Part shown: positions 42,706 to 51,501 of the stretch, piece after piece
How positions within the stretch are numbered: position 1 is the first letter of the stretch
Layout of the letters: the number at the start of each line of letters is the position of its first letter
Assembly (NCBI RefSeq): GCF_034353875.1
Contig: NZ_CP133784.1
Location: 434,001-498,000, forward strand
DNA from: Pseudomonas sp. MH9.2
GTDB lineage: Bacteria > Pseudomonadota > Gammaproteobacteria > Pseudomonadales > Pseudomonadaceae
Length of the DNA stretch: 64,000 bases
Direction: 5' to 3'
The notes under the pieces: generated by a model
The model's database searches: none
Told to the model about the DNA's origin: nothing
What the model saw: the letters and a program-made list of their open reading frames with translations, nothing else
Position numbers and translations under genes: made by a program

Positions 42706-43761
42706 TCAGGTGGGAAGAACTACTCCACGGTCCCTGGCCATGGTCATTGCCGTGTCGAAGATCATGTCCTCTTGGCCACCGATCATTTTCTTGCGGCCCA
42801 ACTCGACCAGAATGTCGCGGGCCGGGACGCCAAATTGCAGGCTTGCACGCTTGGCATGCAGGAGGAATGTCGAGTAGACGCCTGCATAGCCGAGAGTCAG
42901 TGACTCGCGGTCAACCCGCACGATGTGCTCCATCATGGGTACGATGATGTCTTCTGCTACGTCCATCAGCTTGAACAGGTCCGTGCCGGTTTCGATGCCC
43001 ATGCGTTCGCACACTGCGGCAAACACTTCCAGCGGCGTGTTGCCGGCACCGGCGCCCAAGCCAGCCACGGAACCATCAATGCGGCTAGCGCCCGCTTCGA
43101 TGGCGGCGATGGAGTTGGCCACGCCCATGCCCAGGTTGTGATGGCCGTGGAAACCGATCTCGGTCTCTGGATTGAGTACCTCACGCAGGGCACCAATACG
43201 TGCTTTTACATCGTCAGGCAGCATGTAGCCTGCAGAGTCGGTGACATACACCGTCTGCGCGCCGTAGGACTCCATCAGCTTGCCCTGTCTGGCGATACCT
43301 GCAGCATCATTGAGGTGCGCCATCATCAAAAAGCCGGAGGTGTCCATCCCCAACTTGCGGGCATAGGCGATGTGCTGGGGCGAGGTGTCTGCCTCGGTGC
43401 AGTGGGTGGCCACATGCACGCTCCGCGCACCGCAGTCGAACGCCGAGTGCAGCTCCTTCATGGTGCCGAGCCCTGGAATGAGCAGGACCGATACTTTGGC
43501 CTGTTTCATCTTGGGTGCCACTGCGCTGATGTACTCCTCATTCGTATGAGGGGCAAAACCATGCTGCAGCGAATTGCCGCCCAAACCACCGCCATGGGTG
43601 ACCTGAATGTAAGGCACGCCAGCGTCATCCAGCGCGGTAGCGACCTTGACCATCTGCTCGACACTGATCTGTTCACGCTTGGCATGCATGCCGTCGCGCA
43701 GGCACATGTCGTGCAGGATTACCTTGCGGCCCTTGAGGCTGGAACGGGGGGACTGACTCAT
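42706..43761 (-). CDS. lapG: 4-hydroxy-2-oxovalerate aldolase
   Basis: Last step of the meta pathway: splits 4-hydroxy-2-oxo acids into pyruvate and an aldehyde. 351 residues, HMGL-like TIM barrel. The metal/acid site is visible as Leu-Arg-Asp-Gly-Met-His-Ala (about 21-27), and metal ligands His-x-His lie in [10 protein letters not shown]. It overlaps lapF by 1 nt, as expected because the two enzymes form a complex that channels the aldehyde. Homologue of DmpG. Confidence 0.95.
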   Translation of the reverse strand: MSQSPRSSLKGRKVILHDMCLRDGMHAKREQISVEQMVKVATALDDAGVPYIQVTHGGGLGGNSLQHGFAPHTNEEYISAVAPKMKQAKVSVLLIPGLGTMKELHSAFDCGARSVHVATHCTEADTSPQHIAYARKLGMDTSGFLMMAHLNDAAGIARQGKLMESYGAQTVYVTDSAGYMLPDDVKARIGALREVLNPETEIGFHGHHNLGMGVANSIAAIEAGASRIDGSVAGLGAGAGNTPLEVFAAVCERMGIETGTDLFKLMDVAEDIIVPMMEHIVRVDRESLTLGYAGVYSTFLLHAKRASLQFGVPARDILVELGRKKMIGGQEDMIFDTAMTMARDRGVVLPT

Positions 43762-44675
43762 TACGCGACCTCCGAAGCTTTAAGCTGAATCTTGCCGGCG
43801 AGCATTTCCTCGGCAAACATCTCTGCAGTGCGGGTAGCGGCTGCCGTCATGATGTCCAGATTGCCGGCATAGGTCGGCAGGTAGTCGCCGAGGCCTGCCA
43901 CTTCCAGGAACACGGAGACTTTCTTGCCTTCAAAAACAGGCCCGTTGACCAGGCGGTAGCCCGGCACGTACTTCTGCACCTCGACGATCATTTGCAGAAT
44001 CGACTCAGTGATTCGGGCTCTATCCGGCTCGTCATCCGTCAGGCAGTAGATGGTGTTGCGCATCATCATCGGTGGGTCGGCCGGGTTGATAATGGCCAAC
44101 GCCTTGCCCTTGCGAGCGCCACCGACTTTCACAATGGCGCTTGAGGTGGTGTTGGTAAATTCATCCAGGTTGGCACGGGTGCCCGGGCCAATCGACTTGG
44201 ACGCCAGGCTGGCGACGATCTCGGCATACTCGACGCTCTGAATACGCGAGACGGCATTGACGATTGGGATAGTGGCCTGGCCAGCGCAGGAGATCATGTT
44301 GACGTTCATCTCCAGCTTCTCCGCGTGCTCTCGCAGGTTCACCGGTGGCACGCACAGCGGGCCGATAGCCGCTGGGGTAAGGTCAATCATCAGCACACCG
44401 AGAGCGTTTAGCTTGCGGCTGTTTTCGGCATGTACATAGGCGCTGGTAGCGTCAAAGGCGATCTGAATGCCATCTTCAAGCACGTGCGGCAGAAGACCGT
44501 CCACGCCTTCATGGGTGGTTTTCAAACCCATGGCACGAGCGCGCACCAAACCCTCGGATTCGGGATCGATACCGACCATCCAGACGGGCTCAAGCACTGG
44601 GCTGCGCAAGATTTTGTAGATCAGGTCAGTGCCGATGTTGCCTGAGCCTATGAGTGCACACTTGATCTTCTTCAT
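43761..44675 (-). CDS. lapF: acetaldehyde dehydrogenase, acylating
   Basis: Converts acetaldehyde (or propionaldehyde) to the acyl-CoA with NAD. 304 residues. The nucleotide motif Gly-Ser-Gly-Asn-Ile-Gly lies at about 11-16, and the catalytic Cys is in [10 protein letters not shown] (about 131). Partner of LapG; homologue of DmpF. The start overlaps the lapI stop by 4 nt. Confidence 0.95.
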   Translation of the reverse strand: MKKIKCALIGSGNIGTDLIYKILRSPVLEPVWMVGIDPESEGLVRARAMGLKTTHEGVDGLLPHVLEDGIQIAFDATSAYVHAENSRKLNALGVLMIDLTPAAIGPLCVPPVNLREHAEKLEMNVNMISCAGQATIPIVNAVSRIQSVEYAEIVASLASKSIGPGTRANLDEFTNTTSSAIVKVGGARKGKALAIINPADPPMMMRNTIYCLTDDEPDRARITESILQMIVEVQKYVPGYRLVNGPVFEGKKVSVFLEVAGLGDYLPTYAGNLDIMTAAATRTAEMFAEEMLAGKIQLKASEVA

Positions 44676-44884
44676 TGAGATTGTTCCTTATTCTTCGCAG
44701 CGCGCTGTGCCATGTTCATACCGGCCACGTAAAACTCGTCGCTACCGTGCTCGGTAATGAGGATGCGCACTGTTTCCGGAGCACACTCCAGACTGTTGCA
44801 AACCGCCGTGGTGACTGCGGCTGCAACGCGGCTTTTCTGCTCTGCGGTGCGGCCTTCGACCATGTGCATTTCGATAATTGGCAT
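44672..44884 (-). CDS. lapI: 4-oxalocrotonate tautomerase
   Basis: 70 residues with Pro1 exposed after Met removal (Pro-Ile-Ile-Glu-Met-His) and Arg residues of the active site in Gly-Arg-Thr and Ile-Leu-Ile-Thr-Glu. It isomerises 2-hydroxymuconate in the oxidative branch. Hexamers of such short chains are the rule. Homologue of DmpI/XylH, located between lapH and lapF. Confidence 0.9.
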   Translation of the reverse strand: MPIIEMHMVEGRTAEQKSRVAAAVTTAVCNSLECAPETVRILITEHGSDEFYVAGMNMAQRAAKNKEQSQ

Positions 44885-44908
44885 GCTTGATTCTCTTCGT
44901 TTTTGTCG

Positions 44909-45712
44909 TTATTCAACGAAACGCATCGACACGGTACCCAGCTCCTGAAAGCGAGCCACAATGCTGTCGCCTGGTTTCACCGCAAGGGCCTCGGTGATGC
45001 CACCACTCATCACGAAGCTGCCGGCCGGCAGTATCTCGCCCATCTCCGCCAGGATATTCACCAGCATGGCGATTGCTTCGGCCGGATGGCCCATGACTGC
45101 CGCAGAAGCACCCATAGCGACGATCTCGCCATTTTTCTCCATCACTACGCCAAGGGTCTTGAGGTCCAGATCATCGACATAACGTGCCCGTCCACCCCCG
45201 ACAAAGCGCGCGGAAGAACCGTTGTCGGCGATCACACTGGCCAGGTCGAACTTGAATCCGGAAAATCGCGAATCAATGATTTCGACCGCAGGGAGGACAT
45301 AGTCGGTCGCCGCCAAAACGTCCTGGGCGGTGCAACCAGGCCCCTGCAAGTCACTCTTCATAACAAAAGCCACTTCGCATTCAACCCGTGGATGCACCAG
45401 GTCTGAAGTGGAGATGGCCGAACTCTCGGGGCGGGCCATGCGATCGGTCAAAAAGCCGATCGAGGGCACGTTGACACCCATCTGCTGCATCTTGGCTTTT
45501 GACGTCAGCCCGGCTTTCCAGCCGACCAGCTTGTGGCCTTTTTCGATGAAGCGACGACGAAGCTCGCTCTGCACGGCATAACCATCGGCGATGGTCATGT
45601 TCGGGTATTCGTCGGTCAGCTTGGGAATGGCGTAGGCGCGGGTCTGCGCACCTTCAACCCGCTCGCACAGGCGAACGATGTCCTCACGCAACAGTGTCAG
45701 ATTGCTGCTCAT
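44909..45712 (-). CDS. lapH: 4-oxalocrotonate decarboxylase
   Basis: 267 residues of the fumarylacetoacetase-like hydratase/decarboxylase family. Val-Gly-Trp-Lys-Ala-Gly-Leu-Thr-Ser-Lys-Ala-Lys-Met near 63 and metal ligands in Glu-Cys-Glu-Val-Ala-Phe with a later Glu-Ile-Ile-Asp-Ser-Arg are visible. The C-terminal Gly-Val-Val-Met-Glu-Lys-Asn-Gly-Glu, Gly-His-Pro and Gly-Gly-Ile-Thr are closer to DmpH/XylI than to the hydratase. It overlaps lapE by 4 nt; the two form a complex in the dmp/xyl systems. Confidence 0.92.
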   Translation of the reverse strand: MSSNLTLLREDIVRLCERVEGAQTRAYAIPKLTDEYPNMTIADGYAVQSELRRRFIEKGHKLVGWKAGLTSKAKMQQMGVNVPSIGFLTDRMARPESSAISTSDLVHPRVECEVAFVMKSDLQGPGCTAQDVLAATDYVLPAVEIIDSRFSGFKFDLASVIADNGSSARFVGGGRARYVDDLDLKTLGVVMEKNGEIVAMGASAAVMGHPAEAIAMLVNILAEMGEILPAGSFVMSGGITEALAVKPGDSIVARFQELGTVSMRFVE

Positions 45713-46506
45713 ACTGCGCTCCTCCCGGAAAACTTGACGCGACAGCTACCAAGGCCGCCGACGGTACACACCAACTCATCCCCATCTGTCACCGGTACCA
45801 ACGAAGACTGGGAACCCGAGAGAATCACCTCGCCTGCCTTGAATGGAATGCCCAATGCACCCAGGGTATTGGCCAGCCAGGCCACAGCATTCGCTGGTGA
45901 ACCTTGCACCGCAGCACCGACGCCGGTAGAGAACAACTCGCCGTTCTTCTCCAGCACCATGCCTGCCAGGGTGATATCGAGCTTGCGCGGATCGCCCTTG
46001 GTTTTACCCAGGACGAATACGCCGCAAGAGGCATTGTCCGCAACGGTGTCCTGGATCTTGATCTGCCAGTCGGTAATGCGTGAATCGACGATCTCGAAAC
46101 AAGGCACCACGTAGTCAGTCGCACGGATCACGTCCATCGCGGTGATGCCTGGCCCCTTGAGGTCATGCTTCAACACAAAGGCCAACTCGGCTTCGGCTTT
46201 CGGCTGAATCAACTGGCCGAGGTCAATGGTGTCGCCCTCTTGAAAAACCATGGCCGAAGTGAGCATGCCGAAGTCCGGCTGATAGACGCCGAGAAAGTCC
46301 TGTACAGGCTTGCTGGTCGCACCGATTTTCTTGCCGACGATGGTTTCACCCGCTGCCAGCCGCCGAGCGACGAAACGCTCCTGGATACGGTAAGCATCCT
46401 CAATGGTGATCTCCGGCTCACGGGTGAGCAGTGGCGCAACGGCGCGACGGGAGACGAAAGCTTGGTAAAGCTCATCGCCGTAATGCTCGATCTTTTGCTT
46501 GTCCAT
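45709..46506 (-). CDS. lapE: 2-oxopent-4-enoate hydratase
   Basis: 265 residues, same superfamily as LapH. It adds water to 2-hydroxypenta-2,4-dienoate to give 4-hydroxy-2-oxovalerate. Val-Gly-Lys-Lys-Ile-Gly-Ala-Thr-Ser, Glu-Ala-Glu-Leu-Ala-Phe-Val and Glu-Ile-Val-Asp-Ser-Arg are the metal and substrate segments, and Gly-Ser-Pro-Ala-Asn-Ala-Val-Ala-Trp distinguishes hydratases from the decarboxylase. Homologue of DmpE/XylJ. It lies 7 bp after lapC. Confidence 0.93.
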   Translation of the reverse strand: MDKQKIEHYGDELYQAFVSRRAVAPLLTREPEITIEDAYRIQERFVARRLAAGETIVGKKIGATSKPVQDFLGVYQPDFGMLTSAMVFQEGDTIDLGQLIQPKAEAELAFVLKHDLKGPGITAMDVIRATDYVVPCFEIVDSRITDWQIKIQDTVADNASCGVFVLGKTKGDPRKLDITLAGMVLEKNGELFSTGVGAAVQGSPANAVAWLANTLGALGIPFKAGEVILSGSQSSLVPVTDGDELVCTVGGLGSCRVKFSGRSAV

Positions 46507-46513
46507 AAGGGCC

Positions 46514-47974
46514 TCAGAGTTTCACGCAGATATTTCGGGTTTCGGTGTAGAACTCCAGCGAATGCACGCCGCCTTCACGACCGATGCCCGACTGTTTGGA
46601 GCCGCCAAACGGGGTGCGCAAATCGCGCAGGAACCAGCTGTTGATCCAGGTGATGCCAACGTCGATACGCGCCGCCATGCGGTGGGCACGAGATAAATTA
46701 GAGGTCCAGATGGTGGTCGACAGGCCGTAATCGGTCGCGTTGGCTTTCTGCACGACTTCGTCCTCGCTGTCGAACGGCGAAATGTGGCAGCACGGCCCGA
46801 AAATTTCTTCCTGCACAACGGAAGCTGTTTCAGGCAGGCCGGTCCAGATAGTGGGTTGCACCCAGGCACCTTCGGCCAGATCCGCCGGCATATCAGGCAC
46901 ACCGCCGCCGGTCACCAGAGTGGCGCCCTCCTCCACAGCCTTACGGTAGTAAGACAGCACTTTCTGCTTGTGCTCCTGGCTGATCAGCGGGCCGTAGTTG
47001 GCATGATGATCATCGGGACGACCATATTTGACCGCCTCCGCCTTGACCTTAAGGGCCTGGACAAAACGCTCGAAAATCGGCCGCTCGACATACACCCGCT
47101 CGGTGCCCAGGCAGACTTGGCCCGAGTTGAGGAATACCGAGCGTGAGAAGCTCTCAACCGCCGCATCAAAGTCGGCATCGGCAAACACGATGCCGGCATT
47201 CTTGCCACCCAGTTCGAACGACACATCGCGCATGCCTTCGGAAGCGGCTTTCATGATGGCCGTGCCAGTGCGGGTCTCGCCGGTAAAGGTGATGGCATCG
47301 ACGTGCGGGTGTTGGGTGACGAACTCGCCAGCGGAGTTGGGCCCGAATCCGTTCACTACGTTGTAGACACCCTTGGGGATACCCACTGCGCTCATCACTT
47401 CACCCAGCAGTGCCGCCGTTTGTGGCGACTCTTCGGACGGCTTGACCACCACGGTATTACCGCAGGCCAGCGCCGGACCTACTTTCCAGGTCATCAGCAT
47501 GAACGGGGCATTCCACGGACAGACCACCCCGATCACCCCCTTGGGGCGGCGAATCGAGTAATTGAAGGCGCCGCGACCATCAGGCGTATCCATCTGGAAG
47601 GATTCGCTGGCGACGTTCTTGATCACGTCGGCGAACACTTTGAAGTTGGCCGCCCCGCGCGGGATGAACACGTGCTTCATGACGTGCTCAGGCTGACCGG
47701 TGTCGGACATCTCGGCCTCAACGAAGTCGTCGAAGCGGCGGGTGATTTCGTTAGCGACACCGTAGAGCAACTCAATGCGTTGATCCGTGGTAAGACCACC
47801 CCACTCGCCCTGTAGCGCATTACGTGCAGCGCTGACGGCGGCATCTACCTCGCCGCGTCCGGCTTCACTGATCGAGCAAATAACACTGTTATCGACCGGT
47901 GAACGCTTGTCGAAACGTTTGCCACTGGCAGCGCCGACGAACTCACCGGCGATGAAATTTTCAATCTGGCGTAT
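46514..47974 (-). CDS. lapC: 2-hydroxymuconic semialdehyde dehydrogenase, apparent ATA start
   Basis: NAD-dependent aldehyde dehydrogenase of the oxidative meta branch. Trp-Asn-Ala-Pro-Phe, Glu-Leu-Gly-Gly-Lys-Asn-Ala-Gly with the general base, Ser-Gly-Gln-Val-Cys-Leu-Gly with the nucleophile, and the terminal Ile-Cys-Val-Lys-Leu are as in DmpC/XylG. The N-terminal domain is open and family-like back to Ile-Arg-Gln-Ile-Glu-Asn-Phe-Ile-Ala-Gly-Glu, giving 486 residues, the standard length. No ATG, GTG or TTG lies at that end before the upstream TGA. The codon at the expected Met is ATA (47974), 5-7 nt after a GGAG site. The next usable start is a TTG at 47770, which would remove 68 residues. 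Confidence 0.85.
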   Translation of the reverse strand: MRQIENFIAGEFVGAASGKRFDKRSPVDNSVICSISEAGRGEVDAAVSAARNALQGEWGGLTTDQRIELLYGVANEITRRFDDFVEAEMSDTGQPEHVMKHVFIPRGAANFKVFADVIKNVASESFQMDTPDGRGAFNYSIRRPKGVIGVVCPWNAPFMLMTWKVGPALACGNTVVVKPSEESPQTAALLGEVMSAVGIPKGVYNVVNGFGPNSAGEFVTQHPHVDAITFTGETRTGTAIMKAASEGMRDVSFELGGKNAGIVFADADFDAAVESFSRSVFLNSGQVCLGTERVYVERPIFERFVQALKVKAEAVKYGRPDDHHANYGPLISQEHKQKVLSYYRKAVEEGATLVTGGGVPDMPADLAEGAWVQPTIWTGLPETASVVQEEIFGPCCHISPFDSEDEVVQKANATDYGLSTTIWTSNLSRAHRMAARIDVGITWINSWFLRDLRTPFGGSKQSGIGREGGVHSLEFYTETRNICVKL

Positions 47975-48188
47975 GGAAGCTCCGGGGTGTTGTTCTGTAT
48001 GACTACCCGCTGCACCTTCCCCAGGTCAGCGGGTATTAGTCCCTGAAACGAGTCTAGAAAAGCCAGGCAATACCGGCTAATACTTTGTTTTACCAATTCT
48101 GATACCTACAGGGTATTGACACTGAGGTAACAAAATCAGCCCACACAAGCTCCCTTGACTAACCTGTTGGGGGCGCTAGTCGGCGCGA

Positions 48189-49250
48189 TCAGATAGCCTT
48201 GAACAAGGGACTGCGGACCTGCTGAGCATCCGCCGCCGATATAAACTTCTCGGTATAGATGTCGCGCTCAAACAGGCGTCCCTGCATCAGCGTACTGATG
48301 CAGGAGTCAATCATTAAAGGCGGGCCACACAGGTAAGCCTTGTGCCCCCTGAAGTCGTTATTGAAGTGCGCCTTGGCCGCGTCATGGACGAAGCCACGGG
48401 AGCCTTCCCAGCCAGAGTCCTCCGGCTCATGGGAGAGCGCAGGCACGTAGTTGAAGTTCGCGTATTGCTGAGCCATGGCGAGGAAATCGTCGTGGTAATA
48501 CAGCTCGCTACGATGGCGTTGGCCATAAATGAGGGTGATCGGCAGTTCAAAACCTTCCGCCAGCGGATCCAGAATCATTGAGCGCGGGCTGGAAAGCCCG
48601 GAACCGCCGCCCATGAAAATTACCGGCATATGCGCCGATTTCTTCACAAAGAAGCGACCGTAGGGGCCGGTAATGCTCATGCGCTCGCCGACCTTCACCT
48701 GCTCGTGAACATAACCCGTACCACGACCGCCTGGCACGATACGAATATTCAGCTCAATTTCACCGCCATCCGTAGGTGCACTGGCAATCGAAAATGCCCG
48801 GCTGCCGATACCGTCAGGCAACTGCAGATTGATGTATTGACCGGCCTGGAAGTGCATTCCAGCCGGATCGTCGAGCTTGATCCACACGCCCTTGATGGTA
48901 GGCGTGAGGGTTTCGATGCGGCTGACCGTACCGGCGAAGTCGCGGACCGGCAGATTCTCGGCATCCGGGTCTTCATCGATTTCCGCCTCAATCACCAGGT
49001 CGCTCTCAGCGGTAGCGCAGCAGGCCAGGCACTTCTTCTCTTCGCGCTCAAAATCCATCAGGGCAAAGCTGGAGGCCTCGCCGTGTTCAATCTCGCCATC
49101 CACCACCTGAATCTTGCAAGTCGCACACAAGCCGTGGCAGCAGGCGTGTGGCAGGTAGATGCCGGCCCGCAGAGCCGCATCGAGAATGGTCTGACCTTCT
49201 TCGATCTCGATGGTCTGACCCAGTGGTTCAATCGTCAGTTCGTAACTCAT
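48189..49250 (-). CDS. lapP: phenol hydroxylase reductase component
   Basis: 353 residues: N-terminal plant-type [2Fe-2S] ferredoxin (Cys-Cys-His-Gly-Leu-Cys-Ala-Thr-Cys near 37-45 and a later Cys-Leu-Ala-Cys-Cys) and a C-terminal FAD/NAD(P)H domain with Arg-Ala-Phe-Ser-Ile-Ala-Ser and Met-Gly-Gly-Gly-Ser-Gly-Leu-Ser. It feeds electrons from NADH to the diiron site of LapN. Homologue of DmpP. A 214-bp gap separates it from lapC, the longest inside the operon, and holds no gene. Confidence 0.95.
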   Translation of the reverse strand: MSYELTIEPLGQTIEIEEGQTILDAALRAGIYLPHACCHGLCATCKIQVVDGEIEHGEASSFALMDFEREEKKCLACCATAESDLVIEAEIDEDPDAENLPVRDFAGTVSRIETLTPTIKGVWIKLDDPAGMHFQAGQYINLQLPDGIGSRAFSIASAPTDGGEIELNIRIVPGGRGTGYVHEQVKVGERMSITGPYGRFFVKKSAHMPVIFMGGGSGLSSPRSMILDPLAEGFELPITLIYGQRHRSELYYHDDFLAMAQQYANFNYVPALSHEPEDSGWEGSRGFVHDAAKAHFNNDFRGHKAYLCGPPLMIDSCISTLMQGRLFERDIYTEKFISAADAQQVRSPLFKAI

Positions 49251-49265
49251 AGCCCGTCCCCCTTC

Positions 49266-49622
49266 TCAGCTAACTGCGCAAATAGTGTTTAGGCCCGGCG
49301 TACTGAAACGCAGCTGATCTTTGTGGCCGATAGCATTGTCGGCCAGGCTGAGATTGAAGTCGGGCACCCAAGGCCGGTTGCCCTTGAGCCACTCGACAGT
49401 GCGCCAGTTAATCGCTGCGGTATCCGGGTCCGCTTGCAGCAGCGGCTCGAGAGCGACCTGAATCAACTCGGCGAAAGTAGTCTGCGGCGGCAGACAAAGC
49501 AGGAACGGGGCAGCAAAAAGCAGATGGTGATCCCAGCTGACGTACACCAGCTGTTTGCCGTTGAAATTCTCAACGCGATCACGGGCAACGCCTACGTACT
49601 CTTTAAGGGCGACTACAGGCAT
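49266..49622 (-). CDS. lapO: phenol hydroxylase component LapO
   Basis: 118 residues, the small gamma-type subunit of the (LNO)2 hydroxylase. It shows the DmpO pattern Val-Tyr-Val-Ser-Trp-Asp-His-His-Leu-Leu-Phe-Ala-Ala-Pro and a late Gly-His-Lys-Asp-Gln-Leu-Arg-Phe. It has no cofactor of its own and packs against LapN. It lies 15 bp before lapP and 64 bp after lapN. Confidence 0.92.
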   Translation of the reverse strand: MPVVALKEYVGVARDRVENFNGKQLVYVSWDHHLLFAAPFLLCLPPQTTFAELIQVALEPLLQADPDTAAINWRTVEWLKGNRPWVPDFNLSLADNAIGHKDQLRFSTPGLNTICAVS

Positions 49623-49686
49623 TTTGTTCTCCTTATTATTGTGTTGGGCGTGGCCGCTTCAACTAACGACCACCCCCTTTAGAGGC

Positions 49687-51207
49687 TTACTGGTTCGACG
49701 TCGCCAGACCACGCCACAGTTCGAAGTTGTGGCGGTCCTGGGAATCGGCAAAATCACCATTGTCCTGACCGTCTTTCAGCGAAACCCACTCCATCCAGGC
49801 AGCCAGATCACCATTGAGCGGCGCTTGGAAGAGTGCAGGCATGGGCAGCCATGCCTGGATATATTTCTCCGGCTCATTATTGAAAATTTCCAGGCAATGA
49901 TCAGAGCAGAAGTGATACTTATCGCCTTTGTATTCAACTTCACGGTGGCAAGTAAGCGTCGGATCATTTGGCTCGGTAAATACCGTCGGCAACTGGCAGC
50001 ACTGGCACAGTTTAGCCAGGCCATAGTTCTTGAACGGCGTACCTGCCGCCGCCAGCTTTTTGATGTGTTCCCAGCGTGGCCGGTAATACTTGTCGAACGT
50101 GGTGGGGTACTTGGCAGATAACCATTGCAGGTCCTCATCCGAGGGGATCCATGCATGAAAGGCAGTACCAAAGCTCCACTGGTAAAGACCCAACATGAAC
50201 TGGTGAGACATGTGGTCGATGCCTGCTTCGGCGTCATCCCAGCTCTTCGGTGGACGAATACCGTAGCGCGCCAGGTCCTTGAACAGCGCACCGCCGTTCT
50301 CTGCACCGTAAATATCCCACGCCTCGCGCCACGACATGACGCGCTTGGGCAGCATGTAATCCATCATGGTGCTGACCAGGCCGAGAACCCGGAAGCCACG
50401 CCAGAACCACTTGTCGATCCAGCCCTGAACGATGGGCAGGTTGTCCGGATCCTGCTCGAGCATGAACTTGATGCATTCAAGCCCCAAGGTCATGTGCCGC
50501 GCTTCATCCGACTGGGCCGAGAAGCCGAAGGTCACCGTGGCCATGTCACCGTTGTAAGCTGCGCCGGACATGAACGGTACGAACAGCAGGTTGGTCAGCA
50601 CGTATTCGAACGAGAAGCCGATGGCAATCATGAACTCAAACGGACCGGCCGACATCGCATCGTCAAAGAACGAGCGCGCCACAGACGTGTACCAGATGCG
50701 GTCACGCTGATCAGCAAACGCATGGAAGCCGTTGTAGAACTTGTTGTAATTGGACAGTGCGTGGACTTGCGTCTGGGCGTGGCGAATTTCATCAATGGCC
50801 TGCATCTGGCAGGCCACTTGCGTCCCCACACCGCGAAACTCACGGCCCACACGGGCAAACCCTTTATGCGCGGCGTACTCACCCGGACTGATGGCCTGCA
50901 GAAATATTTTCAAGGCCGACAGGTAGCGTGCATCGGTAATATTCAGATGGCCGTTATTCTGCGCATGGGCGTCGATAATCGCGTAAAACTTACGCTCTTT
51001 TTCCGCCTGATACTTCCAGTACGCATCCATGGTCAAGCGGAACGGATCTTCCCACTTGTTCCAGTCATGGATCTTCAGCCCTTCATAGGCAATGTAGGGA
51101 AAGAGTTCTTCCTCGGTGCGATAAGACGGTTCCCACGCCAGGTCGCGCGTCAACAACCGGTACTTTTCTTTCGCATTCATTTTTTTATTATTTGCTTTCA
51201 TGTCCAT
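49687..51207 (-). CDS. lapN: phenol hydroxylase large (diiron oxygenase) subunit
   Basis: 506 residues. Diiron ligands are visible in the two Glu-x-x-His motifs, Ala-Ile-Asp-Glu-Ile-Arg-His-Ala and Gln-Ser-Asp-Glu-Ala-Arg-His-Met, with further Glu residues in Ser-Pro-Gly-Glu-Tyr and Phe-Glu-Phe. A C-terminal YHS-type segment with Cys-Gln-Cys-Cys-Gln-Leu-Pro and Phe-Cys-Ser-Asp-His-Cys is as in DmpN. It hydroxylates phenols to catechols. The start is either ATG at 51207 or two codons later; the ribosome-binding site is weak. Confidence 0.95.
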   Translation of the reverse strand: MDMKANNKKMNAKEKYRLLTRDLAWEPSYRTEEELFPYIAYEGLKIHDWNKWEDPFRLTMDAYWKYQAEKERKFYAIIDAHAQNNGHLNITDARYLSALKIFLQAISPGEYAAHKGFARVGREFRGVGTQVACQMQAIDEIRHAQTQVHALSNYNKFYNGFHAFADQRDRIWYTSVARSFFDDAMSAGPFEFMIAIGFSFEYVLTNLLFVPFMSGAAYNGDMATVTFGFSAQSDEARHMTLGLECIKFMLEQDPDNLPIVQGWIDKWFWRGFRVLGLVSTMMDYMLPKRVMSWREAWDIYGAENGGALFKDLARYGIRPPKSWDDAEAGIDHMSHQFMLGLYQWSFGTAFHAWIPSDEDLQWLSAKYPTTFDKYYRPRWEHIKKLAAAGTPFKNYGLAKLCQCCQLPTVFTEPNDPTLTCHREVEYKGDKYHFCSDHCLEIFNNEPEKYIQAWLPMPALFQAPLNGDLAAWMEWVSLKDGQDNGDFADSQDRHNFELWRGLATSNQ

Positions 51208-51222
51208 GCTAAATATTCTCGC

Positions 51223-51492
51223 TTAGTTGCCCCAGGTAAGGGTCAAGGAGTCTTCGTCTTCAACGACGTTGCCGGAGAGCGTGATCAGGTTGATATTCAG
51301 CTCTTGCATATCAAAGCTGCGACCCATCTGTTCTTCAATGGTTTCTCGGCGAATGACCAAGCGGCCAGGCGCATTGATTTTGACCATCGCCGGTTCGCGA
51401 TTGACCACGGCCTCGGGGTTATCTATTTCAATCGCCTCGATAATGGGGCGAGTCTCTTCATTGGTTTGCAATGCAATAAACACAGTCGACAT
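51223..51492 (-). CDS. lapM: phenol hydroxylase activator protein
   Basis: 89 residues, cofactor-free effector that regulates the hydroxylase diiron centre (MmoB/DmpM family). The start Met-Ser-Thr-Val-Phe-Ile-Ala-Leu-Gln-Thr-Asn-Glu and the end Leu-Ser-Gly-Asn-Val-Val-Glu-Asp-Glu-Asp are typical. It lies between lapL (9 bp) and lapN (15 bp). Confidence 0.93.
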   Translation of the reverse strand: MSTVFIALQTNEETRPIIEAIEIDNPEAVVNREPAMVKINAPGRLVIRRETIEEQMGRSFDMQELNINLITLSGNVVEDEDSLTLTWGN

Positions 51493-51501
51493 AGAAACCT
51501 C

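Noticed and set aside
48000..48188. Hidden small gene or internal promoter in the lapP-lapC gap
   Set aside because: No frame with family resemblance and no convincing promoter; the last part of the gap is accounted for by the lapC leader.
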